From NCBI RefSeq assembly GCF_002575655.3, contig NC_053041.3, forward strand, positions 118,574,318 to 118,638,317: a stretch of 64,000 nt of DNA, given 5' to 3'. This document shows positions 35,581 to 46,246 of the stretch, one piece after another. The notes beneath the pieces were generated by a model. That model made no database searches. It was not told the origin of the DNA and was given only the letters and a program-made list of their open reading frames with translations. The position numbers were made by a program, and so were the translations under genes. Every line of letters starts with the position of its first letter. The first letter of the stretch is position 1. The stretch comes from Aegilops tauschii subsp. strangulata. Its lineage: Eukaryota; Streptophyta; Magnoliopsida; Poales; Poaceae.

Positions 35581-38219
35581 CACGCGGAGAGGGTGAAGCC
35601 AGATGACGGAGATGATCCAAAGCTGAGACACCTAGCAGATGCTAGCCAGTGGAGAGCATTAAATGCTAAATTTGATTTTCTCGCAAATGATCCAAGGAAC
35701 ATCGTGCTTGGCGCTAGTAGTGATGGCATGAATCCGTTTGGCAACCAGATAACCAATCATAGCACATGGCCCGTGTTTGTCTGGATGTACAACCTCCCCC
35801 CTGGTTGTGTATGAAGGAAAAATACATATACATGGCTATGCTTATTCAAGTGCCAAGACAACCGGGAAATGACATAAATCTGTATCTCGGGTTACTAAAA
35901 GAGGAGCTACAGACCTTATGGACAACGCCGGCCAAGACATGGGATGCGAGCAAAGGAGAGTATTTCTACATGAGAGCCGTGCCAATAACAACGGTGCAGG
36001 ACTATCTCGGTTACGGCTATCTCTCCGGCCAGGTGTGCCACGGATATTGCGGATGCACGAGGTGCATGGATGATACAACTTCTCTACAGCTATCGAAAGA
36101 TGGCGGGTCTTCGAAAATCGTGTACATGTGGCATCGAAGATGGCTCGAGAAGGATGACCCGTGGAGAAAGCATGGAGATCTATAAAATGGTAAGGGTGAG
36201 CATCGAGGCCCTCCACGTAAGCGTAGCGGTGCATAAATATATGAGTTATAGAAGAACTGGGAAGAGTGCCCCTCGCCGAGAAAGACGAAGAAAAAGGCGC
36301 CAGAGCCCCTGCTGAAGGTATGGAAGACGAGATCTTTTTTCTGGGACTTGGAATGCTGGCCCAAACTCAACACGCCTCATAGCCTTGATCAAATGCATAT
36401 CACAAAAAATATCCTTGAGAGTTTGCTTGGAACATTGATGAACATTCCAGAGAGGACCAAGGATGGGCCGAAGGCAAGAAAAGACTTGGAATTTTTTAAT
36501 ATAAGGAAATATCTCCAAATGCCCGGTAAAAAGTCGTCAGAGGAGACAGAGACGGAGACGGAAGATAGGGGCAAAAATGTAAACAAGAAGGAAGAACAAT
36601 ATTGCCCCCCCTCTTGCTTCACCTTAGATCCGAAGGAGGTCGATCAATTGTTCAAGTGCCTTGCCGAATCAAAGTTAGTTCCGGATACTGTGGGAAGATA
36701 AGCAGATATCTGGACAGTAAGAAAAAAAGGTTCACCGGGATGAAGTCTCACGACTGTCATGTGATGATGACGCAGTTACTCCCGGTTGCACTTAGAGGGA
36801 TTATGGACACACATGTGCGTGAGACGCTTACTGACCTATGCCACTTTTTTATGCTATCTCTCAAAAGTCGATAAGTGTGAAGCAACTCCATAGGCTACAG
36901 GAAGAGATCATTGTCATACTGAATGAGCTAGAGATGTACTTCCCGCCCGGGTTCTTTGATGTCATGGTGCATCTATGTGTCCACATCATGGACGAGATCA
37001 TCGACCTAGGGCCGACATTCCTGCACAGCATGATGCCGTTCGAGAGGATGAATGGGGTCATCAAAGGATTCGTTCATAACATGTCCCGTCCAGATGGAAG
37101 CATAGCCCAGGGATATATGACCAAAGAGTGCATCTCTTTCTATGAGAGTTATCTAGTAGGCACCGGAGACCCTGTTGTTGGTTTGCCCGTCAACAAGCAC
37201 TGTGGAAGGCTCGAAAGTGAAGGTCACACCAATGGTCATAGGGATGTGAATGTGTTAGGCTTGGGCCGACAAAATGACCTTGACAGGGCAAACTTAGTAG
37301 TGCTACAACACCTAGATGTCCTAGAAGATTTCGTGACACTGCACAAAGAGACCATCGCAAAGAAGTACCGTGACCATGGGGTGCACAGGACGGACGCTGA
37401 AGTTATTAGAGAGCACAACTCCACTTTCTTGCGTTGGTTCAAAGAGCGAGTTCTGGCTAATCCCCCGGAAGTGGGTTGTCCAAACGGAATGCTCATATGC
37501 GCCTTAGCACATGGCCCGTCGACCAGCCTCGCGATTATCAAGCATACGATGTCAACGGATACACGTTCTACACGGAGGAGAAAGATATAAACAGTGATGA
37601 CCAAAACTCAGGGGTGACGATGGAAGCCATGACCGGGAATGTAATTGAAAGATATTACGGAAGGGTCGAAGAGATATGGGAGCTTAACTACTCTGGATTG
37701 CATAGCGTGACGATGTTCCGTGTTAGATGGGCTAAGAATGTACAGAGAGAAAACCGACATTTCACTACCATGTGTATACCCGACTCCGATAGCGGTACCG
37801 TCAACGCCATCGCCAAAAATGAGCCATGGGTACACGCTAAACACATGACACAATGTTTCTTCATAACTGATCCGATCAATCCTAGCCGTGTTGTCATGAG
37901 GAGAAGCAAAAGGAGCATCGCCAGAATGGATGGAGTCGCCAACGAGGAAGACTATGACCAGTACGGTGATCCGATGAGGGAAGATGAAGCTGATGACGAT
38001 GACACATACGTCAAAATAAGAATGAAGACTACATTACCTATGAAAGATCGTAATCCCTGGAGAAGGAAAAGTCACGACCACGGGCTCAATTATTCGACAA
38101 CGAACAAAAGAGGGAAGAAGATCAATCTGAAGCGTCGTCGCCGCCCAAGCCGACAAACTAATCCACAAATTTTGTGTGTGTCTATTTTGTATACCGTCGT
38201 TAGCGGTCAAATGATGTAA
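35581..38219 (+). pseudogene. TNP2: CACTA-2 TNP2 transposase, 3' part
   Basis: This resumes the gene interrupted at 26472. Fragments follow one another in different frames: 35593-35814, 35766-36185, 36348-36701, 36602-36874, 36838-37590 and 37476-38219. Recognisable blocks are NHSTWPV...MYNLPP, PRQPGNDINLYL, the LDQMHITKN motif (equivalent to SIDVMHMTKN of CACTA-1), SHDCHVMMTQLLPVALRG of DUF4218, and SGVTMEAM...YYGRVEEIWEL of DUF4216. The C-terminus ends in basic residues (GKKINLKRRRRPSRQ), a possible nuclear signal. At least five frameshifts make it clearly non-functional. Confidence 0.88.
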
Positions 38220-38700
38220 TATATATTATACTAATTATTATCCGGAGGGTAACAATGGTATTGCTCGAACGACAGACCAAATTAAACCCTAGCTAGCTAG
38301 AGCTATATATACCCCTGCTATACAAACTTGTACAAATGCAAATGAAAGATAAGAAAAATAAAAGTGCAAATGAAAGAAAAAGAAAAAGAAAGCAAGTTTT
38401 GCAAAATGAAATTAATGAAAGAAAAAGAAAAAGAAAAAGGAACTAATAAGTTGTGGAAAATGAAATGAAAGAAAAAGAAAAAGAAAAAGGAAGGAAGTTT
38501 GTGGAATATGAAAAAGAAAAAGAAAAAGAAAAAGAAAAACAAAAAACAAAAATAAAAATAAAAGAAAAATAAAAATAAAAGAAAAAGAAAAAGAAAAATG
38601 AAGAAAGTTTGTGGAAAAATAAAAATAAAAATAAAAATAAAAATAAAAGAAAAAGAAAATAAAAGAAAAGTAAAATAAAAATAAAAATGAAAGAAAAAGT
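38220..38700 (+). repeat. A-rich low-complexity tract after CACTA-2 TNP2
   Basis: From 38336 to 38698 the plus strand is almost entirely A and G in GAAAAAGAAAAAG and AATAAAAATAAAA units. A TATATATAC element with leader-like CCCC (about 38306-38316) precedes it. No gene. Confidence 0.7.
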
Positions 38701-39363
38701 TAGCAGTAGTGCGGTTTATGCTTGGTAGCGCTATAGCTAAGTTAGCTATAGCGCGTTTTGCTGCCCCGCGCTATAGCTAACTTAGCTATAGCGTGTTTTG
38801 CTGCCCCGCGCTATAGCTAAGTTGCCTACATAGAGCCACACATCTCTTTCCTCTTTCTCACTCTCGCTCGTTCCGATCGATCCCCTTTCTCAGTTGAGCT
38901 CACGCCACCGTCGACGCCGCACCCGCCCACGCCGCCGTCGACGTGCGCCACACCGACCACTCCCCCGTGCCACCGGCCGCCCGTCACCCCCCTCCCCCTG
39001 TGGCACCCCCGGCCCCTCCCCCCGTTTCGCTGCTCCCCCATGCAGTCCCCACCACCGGCGCCATCTTCTCTCCGCCGGCAGGTCTCTCTCTCTCTCTGAC
39101 CAAATTTGGTCTCTATAGATCGACAGGCAGCAATGCTTCATCTCTATCTTTGCTAACTAAGCCACAAGTAGTTGTTCTATTGGCAGCAATGCTTCATTCA
39201 TTGATATGTACTACTGCCGGTGGTTGCCCATTGTTAGGAGAGCTCAAAAGGCACAGTGGGGTGATTTTTGTCATGGTTGCCCATTGTTTCTTTTGATTTG
39301 TGCTAGCTTGTCAAAAAAATTACAAAATTATTGCTTGCTCTTTCCTCAATATGCAAGGACATC
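38701..39363 (+). promoter_or_regulatory. Internal repeat block and leader of the CACTA-2 second gene
   Basis: 38728-38823 holds tandem palindromic units, GCGCTATAGCTAA joined to TTAGCTATAGCG, separated by TTTTGCTGCCCC. A GC-rich stretch at 38880-39080 follows, resembling the leader of the CACTA-1 second gene. The Athila-like element then interrupts at 39364. By analogy with CACTA-1 block B this is an internal promoter for the second gene. Confidence 0.5.
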
Positions 39364-40875
39364 TGATACGTCTCCAACGTATCTATAATTTATGATTGTT
39401 CCATGCTATTATATTATCTGTTTTGGATGTCCAATGGGCTTTATTATACACTTTTATATTATTTTTGGGACTAACCTATTAACCGGAGGCCCAGCCCAAA
39501 TTGCTGTTTTTTGCCTATTTCAGTGTTTCGAAGGAAAGGAATATCAAACGGAGTCCAAACGGAATGAAACCTTCGGGAATGTAATTTTCTGAGGATGCCA
39601 CGAGGCAGGGGGCGTGCCTACCCCCCTGGGCGCGCCCTCCACCCTCGTGGGCCCCTCGTAGCTCCACCAACCTACTTCTTCCTCCTATATATACCTACGT
39701 ACCCCGAAAATATCAGCAGAGGAGAAAAAAATCCTATTTCCACCGCCGCAACCTTCTATACCCGTGAGATCCCATCTTGGGGCCTTTTCCGGTGCTCCGC
39801 CGGAGGGGGCATTGATCACGGAGGGCTTCTACATCAACACCATAGCCTCTCCGATGATGTGCGAGTAGTTTACTTCAGACCTTCGGGTCCATAGTTATTA
39901 GCTAGATGGTTTCTTCTCTCTCTTTGGATCTCAATACAAAGTTATCCTCGATTCTCTTGAAGATCTATTCGATGTAATCTTCTTTTGTGGTGTGTTTGTC
40001 GAGATCCGATGAATTGTGGGTTTATGATCAATATTATCTATGAACAATATTTGAATCTCCTCTGAATTCTTTTATATATGATTGGTTATCTTTGCAAGTC
40101 TCTTCGAATTATCAGTTTGGTTTGGCCTACTAGATTGATCTTTCTTGCAATAGGAGAAGTGCTTAGCTTTGGGTTCAATCTTGCGGTGCTCGATCCCAGT
40201 GACAGTAGGGGAAACGACACGTATTGTATTGTTGCCATCGAGGATAAAAAGATGGGGTTTACATCATATTGCGTGAGTTTATCCCTCTACATCATGTCAT
40301 CTTGCTTAAAGCGTTACTCCGTTCTTATGAACTTAATACTCTAGATGCGTGCTTGATAGCGGTCGATGTGTGGAGTAATAGTAGTAGATGCAGGCAGGAG
40401 TCGGTCTACTTGTCACGGACGTGATGCCTATATACATGATCATACCTAGATATTCTCATAACTATGCTCAAGTCTATCAATTGCTCGACAGTAATTTGGT
40501 CACCCACCGAATACTTATGCTCTTGAGAGAAGCCACTAGTGAAACCTATGGCCCCCGGGTCTATTCTCTATCATATTAATCTACTGTTTATTTTGCTTTC
40601 TTTAATTTTAGTCTTTATCATAAAAATACCAAAAATATTATCTTACCAGCTCTATCAGATCTCACTTTTGCAAGTGGCCGTGAAGGGATTGACAACCCCT
40701 TTATCGCGTTGGTTGCAAGGTTCTTATTTGTTTGTGTAGGTGTGTGGGACTTGAGCGTGGTCTCCTACTGAATTGATACCTTGGTTCTCAAAAACTGAGG
40801 GAAATACTTACGCTACTTTACCGCATCACCCTTTCCTCTTCAAGGGAAAACCAACGCAATGCTCAAGAGGTAGCA
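39364..40875 (+). repeat. Athila-like 5' LTR
   Basis: 1,512 bp. Contains CTATATATACC at about 39688, a likely TATA box, upstream of the conserved leader. A deletion of about 48 bases compared with the 3' LTR lies near 39593. Confidence 0.92.
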
Positions 40876-40886
40876 AGAAGGATTTA

Positions 40887-40904
40887 TGGCACCGTTGCCG
40901 GGGA
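40887..40904 (+). other. Primer binding site of the Athila-like element
   Basis: TGGCACCGTTGCCGGGGA, eleven bases inside the LTR. It differs by one base from the TGGCGCC-type sequence complementary to tRNA-Asp that Athila elements use. Confidence 0.8.
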
Positions 40905-41097
40905 GTCTACGCACAAGTCAAGACATACCAAGTACCCAGCGCAAACTCTTATCCCTCGCATTACATTATTTGCCATTTGCCTCTCGTTTTCCTCTCCCCC
41001 ACTTCACCCTTGCCATTTTATTCGCCCTCTTTTTCCGTTCGCCTTTTCTTTCGCTTGCTCCTTGTTTGCTTGTGTGTTGGATTGGTTGCTTGTCACG

Positions 41098-43098
41098 ATG
41101 GCTCAAGATAATACTAAATTTTGTGACTTCACCAATACCAACAACAATGATTTTCTTAGCACTCCGATTGCTCCTCTTACCGATGCTGAATCTTGTGAAA
41201 TTAATGCTACTTTGCTAAATCTTGTCATGAAAGATCAATTCGCCGTCCTTACTAGTGAAGATGCCGCTACCCATCTAAATAGCTTTGTTGATTTGTGTGA
41301 CATGCAAAAGAAGAAAGATGTTGACAATGATATTGTTAAATTGAAGCTATTTCCGTTTTCTCTTAGAGATCGTGCTAAAACTTGGTTTTCATCTTTGCCT
41401 AAAAATAGTATTGATTCTTGGAATAAGTGCAAAGATGCTTTTATCTCTAAGTATTTTCCTCCCGCTAAGATCATCTCTCTTAGAAATGATATTTTGAATT
41501 TTAAGCAACTTGATCATGAACATGTTGCACAAGCTTGGGAGAGGATGAAATTAATGATACGTAATTGCCCCACTCATGGTTTGAATTTGTGGATGATTAT
41601 ACAAAAATTTTATGCCGGATTGAATTTTGCTTCTAGAAATCTTTTAGATTCGGCCGCGGGAGGCACTTTCATGGAAATCACTTTAGGAGAAGCTACTAAA
41701 CTCCTAGATAATATTATGGTTAATTAGTCTCAATGGCACACTGAAAGATCTACTAGTAAAAAGGTTCATGCGAATGAAGAAATTAATGTTTTGAGTGGAA
41801 AGATGGATGAACTTATGAAATTGTTTGCTAATAAGAGTGTTTCTTCTGATCCTAATGATATGCCTTTGTCTATTTTGATTGAGAATAATAATGAATCTAT
41901 GGATGTGAATTTTGTTGGTAGGAATAATTTTGGTAACAACGCGTATAGAAGAAACTTTAATCCTAGGCCGTTCCCTAGTAATTCCTCTAATAATTATGGT
42001 AGTTCCTACAAAAATTCTTATGGAAATTTTAATAATATGCCCTCTGAATTTGAGACTAGTGTTAAAGAGTTTATGAATTCACAAAAGAATTTCAATGCTT
42101 TGCTTGAAGAAAAATTGCTTAAGGTTGATGAATTGGCTAGGAACGTGGATAGAATTTGTCTTGATGTTGATTCTTTGAAACTTAGATCTATTCCACCTAA
42201 GCATGATATCAATGAGTCTCTCAAAGCCATGAGAATTTCCATTGATGAGTGCAAAGAAAGAACCGCTAGGATGCGTGCTAAGAAAGATTGCTTTGTGAAG
42301 GCGTGTTCTTCTAGTTTTTATGAGAATAAAGATGAAGATCTAAAAGTTATTAATGTGTCTCCTATTAAATCTTTGTTTTTCAATATGAATCTTGATAATG
42401 ACAGGACTGGAGATGAGTCAACTTTAGTTAAAAGGCGTCCCAATGATTCGGAGTTTTTAGATCTTGATGCAAAAATTGGTAAAAGTGGGATTGAAGAGGT
42501 TAAAACTTTACATAGCAATGAACCCACTATTTTGGATTTCAAGGAATTTAATTATGATAATTGCTCTTTGATAGATTGTATTTCGTTGTTGCAATCTGTG
42601 CTAAATTCTCCTCATGCTTATAGTCAAAATAAAGCCTTTACTAAACACATCGTTGATGCTTTGATGCAATCTTATGAAGAAAAACTTGAGTTAGAAGTTT
42701 CTATCACTAGAAAACTTTATGATGAGTGGGAACCTACAATTAAAATTAAAGATCATGAATACTATGCTTTGTGTGATTTGGGTGCGTGTGTTTCCACGAT
42801 TCCAAAAACTTTGTGTGATTTGCTAGGTTTTCGTGAATTTGATGATTGTTCTTTAAACTTGCATCTTGTGGATTCCACTATCAAGAAACCTATGGGAAGA
42901 ATTAATGATGTTCTTATTTTTGCAAATAGGAACTATGTGCCCGTAGATTTTATTGTTCTTGATATAGATTGCAATCCTTCATGTCAAATTATTCTTGGTA
43001 GACCTTTGCTTAGAACGATTGGTGCAATTATTGATATGAAGGAAGGGAATATTAGATTCCAATTTCCCTTTAAGGAAAGGCATGGAACACTTCCCTAG
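41098..43098 (+). pseudogene. Athila-like Gag and aspartic-protease region, one in-frame stop
   Basis: The likely start is the ATG at 41098 (MAQDNTKFCDFTN). The frame runs to TAG at 41725-41727, then resumes in the same frame and continues to 43096-43098. The N-terminal part has the retrotransposon Gag fold signature (LFPFSLRDRAKTWFSSLP...W). The middle is rich in Asn and charged residues. The C-terminal part carries a retroviral-type aspartic protease motif CDLGACVSTIP and later ILGRPLLRTIGAIID. No reverse transcriptase, integrase or CCHC knuckle follows. Gag would form the particle and the protease would mature it. With the stop only the Gag part could be made without readthrough. Confidence 0.85.
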
Positions 43099-44057
43099 AA
43101 AGAATATTAAACTACCTTATGAATCTATTATGAGAGCCACTTATGGATTGCCTACCAAAGATGGCAATACTTAGATCTATCCTCGCTTTTATGCCTAGCT
43201 AGGGGCGTTAAACGATAGCGCTTATTCGGAGGCAACCCAATTTTATTTCATTTTCTTGCTTTTTATTTATGTTTAGTAATAAATATTTGATCTAGCCTCT
43301 GGTTAGATGTGTTTTTATGTTTTAATTAGTGTTTGTGCCAAGTGAAACCTATAGGATCATCTTGGATGATAGTTATTTGATCTTGCTGAAAATTCCAGAA
43401 ACTTTCTGTTCACGAAAACAATTGTTTAAAATCATGAGAACGTGATAAAATACTGAATCCAATTGCAGTAGATCAGTAAACAAATTATCTAGGTCATCCT
43501 ATCTTGTCACGGACGTGATGCCTATTGATTAGTCTCTCATTAACATCAATTGATGGGCATCTCCATAGCCTATTGATTAGCCGCGTCAGTGTGAGACTTT
43601 CTACCTTTTTGTCTTCTCACATAACCCCCATCATTATACTTTATTCCACCCATAGTGCTATATCCATGGCTTGCGCTCATGTATTGCGTAAGGGTTGAAA
43701 AGGCTGAAGCGCGTTAAAAAGTATGAACCGATTGCTCGGCTTGTCATCGGGGTTATGCATGATGAGAACGTTTTGTGTGACGAAATTGAAGCATGGCCTA
43801 ACTATATGATTTTGTAGGGATGAGCTTTCTTTGGCTATGTTATTTTGATAAGACATAATTGCTTGGTTAGCATGTTTGAAGTATTATTGTTTTTATGTCA
43901 ACATTAAACTTTTATCTTGAATCTTTCGGATCTAAATATTCATGCCACGATAAAAAGAATTACATTGAAAATTATGCTAAGAAGAATTCCACATAAAAAG
44001 TTCTATTTTTATCATTTACCTACTCGAGGACGAGCAGGAATTAAGCTTGGGGATGCT
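43099..44057 (+). other. Athila-like 3' non-coding region and purine tract
   Basis: No ORF of interest. It ends in GAGGACGAGCAGGAATTAAG and CTTGGGGATGCT just before the 3' LTR, the conserved purine-rich primer region of this lineage. Confidence 0.7.
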
Positions 44058-45621
44058 TGATACGTCTCCAACGTATCTATAATTTTTGATTGTTCCATGC
44101 TATTATATTATCTGTTTTGGATGTTCAATGGGCTTTATTATACACATTTATCTTATTTTTGGGACTAACCTATCAACCGGAGGCCCAGCCCAAATTGCTG
44201 TTTTTTGTGTGCCTATTTCAGTGTTTCGAAGGAAAGAAATATCAAACGGAGTCCAAACGGAATGAAACCTTCGGGAACGTGATTTTCTGAACAAACGAGA
44301 TCCAGAGGACTTGGAGTGTACGTCAAGCAATCAACAAGGAGGCCACGAGGCAGGGGGGCGCGCCTACCCCCCTGGGCGCTCCCTCCACCCTCGCGGGCCC
44401 CTCGTAGCTCCACCGACCTACTTCTTCCTCCTATATATACCTACGTACCCCGAAAACATCAGCAGAGGAGAAAAAACCCTATTTCCACCGCCGCAACCTT
44501 CTATACCCGTGAGATCCCATCTTGGGGCCTTTTCCGATGCTCCGCCGGAGGTGGCATTAATCACGGAGGGCTTCTACATGAACACCATAGCCTCTCCGAT
44601 GATGTGCGACTAGTTTACTTCAGACCTTCGGGTCCATAGTTATTAGCTAGATGGCTTCTTCTCTCTCTTTGGATCTCAATACAAAGTTCTCCTCGATTCT
44701 CATGGAGATCTATTCGATGTAATCTTCTTCTGCGGTGTGTTTGTCGAGATACGATGAATTGTGGGTTTATGCTCAAGATTATCTTTCAACAATATTTGAA
44801 TCTCATCTGAATTCTTTTATGTATGATTGGTTATCTTTGCAAGTCTCTTCGAATTATCAGTTTGGTTTGGCCTACTAGATTGATCTTTCTTGCAATAGGA
44901 GAAGTGCTTAGCTTTGGGTTCAATCTTGCGGTGCTCGATCCCAGTGATAGTAGGAGAAACGACACGTATTGTATTGTTGCCATCGAGGATAAAAAGATGG
45001 GGTTTATATCATATTGCATGAGTTTATCCCTCTACGTCATGTCATCTTGCTTAAAGCGTTACTCCGTTCTTATGAACTTAATACTCTAGATGCATGCTAG
45101 ATAGTGATCGATGTGTAGAGTAATAGTAGTAGATGCAGGCAGGAGTCGGTCTACTTGTCACGGACGTGATGCCTATATACATGATCATACCTAGATATTT
45201 TCATAACTATGCTCAATTCTATCAATTGCTCGACAGTAATTTGTTCACCCACCATAATACTTATGATCTTGAGAGAAGCCACTAGTGAAACCTATGGCCC
45301 CCGGGTCTATTCTCTATCATATTAATCTACTGTTTATTTTGCTTTCTTTACTTTTAGTCTTTATCATAAGAATACCAAAAATATCATCTTATCATCTCTA
45401 TCAGATCTCACTTTTGCAAGTGGCCGTGAAGGGATTGACAACCCCTTTATCCCGTTGGTTGCAAGGTTCTTATTTGTTTGTGTAGGTGCGTGGGACTTGA
45501 GCGTGGTCTTCTACTGGACTGATACCTTGGTTCTCAAATTCTGAGGGAAATACTTACGCTACTTTACTGCATCACCCTTTCCTCTTCATCGGAAAACCAA
45601 AGCAGTGCTCAAGAGGTAGCA
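44058..45621 (+). repeat. Athila-like 3' LTR
   Basis: 1,564 bp, colinear with 39364-40875 and complete where the 5' LTR has lost about 48 bases. Scattered single-base differences are visible throughout. Confidence 0.92.
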
Positions 45622-45626
45622 ACATG

Positions 45627-46246
45627 TAGTGCTAGTTTGAAGGATATGTAGTACCAGCTAGCTAAGGGCAGTAAGCTTCACTTTTGTAGCACTGTAGAAA
45701 ATGAAAATTAGCTTATATGTTACTGTCCATTTTGAAAATGAGGATTTTTAATGGTAGTTTAGTTTAGATTTTTAAATGAGGATTTTTAATTAGCTTATGT
45801 TGCTGCTACTATGTCTGTGCTTGTTTCTAAACAGAGAATTATGAGCAATAGCATGCATGTGTGATGACACACATCATTTGACATGCAGATGAGTATGCTC
45901 GTGATCACACTTGTTAGTGAAATGCTACTTCAGCACATAGTGCTTATTTTCATTTGCAGGGAAACCAATTGCGAGTGACCTTTGTTTTGCTGGAAATGTT
46001 GATTCATTTCCACTCCGGCAACTTTGAGGCGCTCTATATGTGCACTTTCTAGCTAAGGTCATGCCGAAATTTTACGTGAGTTTTGGCATGGCTTGTGCTA
46101 GAAAGTTGGACATATCGAGTGCTCGATATTTGTCGCGACGGGAATGAAACGACATTTGCGGCAAAACAAAGGTCATTTTTTTCATTATTCACTTTATTAT
46201 ATAAAGCTCGATAATTAAACGGCTACGACATTGAACCCTAGGAAAC
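45627..46246 (+). other. CACTA-2 leader between the Athila-like insertion and the second gene
   Basis: AT-rich, intron-like sequence up to about 45960, then the foldback at 45977-46174, then a short AT-rich stretch to the ATG at 46247. A TTTGCAG acceptor-like site at 45954-45960 directly precedes the foldback. Confidence 0.5.
45977..46174 (+). ncRNA. Long foldback in the leader of the CACTA-2 second gene
   Basis: The left arm (45977-46070) and right arm (46080-46174) are inverted complements. The outer 14 bases (GACCTTTGTTTTGC) pair exactly, ACTTTCTAGC pairs exactly further in, and overall pairing is roughly three quarters by eye with small bulges. The loop is about ten bases. The left arm is also similar to the TNP2 leader at 25430-25520, so the inverted arm looks like a local duplication of a leader segment. 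The transcript could feed small-RNA production or form a structured leader. Function is inferred. Confidence 0.55.

Larger units (their letters stand above)
39364..45621 (+). mobile_element. Athila-like Gypsy element, gag/protease only, 6,258 bp
   Basis: The LTRs are 39364-40875 and 44058-45621, starting TGATACGTCTCCAACG and ending AAGAGGTAGCA. The target duplication is ACATC/ACATG (39359-39363 and 45622-45626), one base changed. The left LTR lacks about 48 bases present in the right LTR (after 39592). The interior is only 3.2 kb and holds a Gag-protease ORF but no reverse transcriptase, RNase H or integrase, so it depends on enzymes from elsewhere. The LTR resembles the Sabrina/WHAM type of Triticeae from memory. 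Confidence 0.9.
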
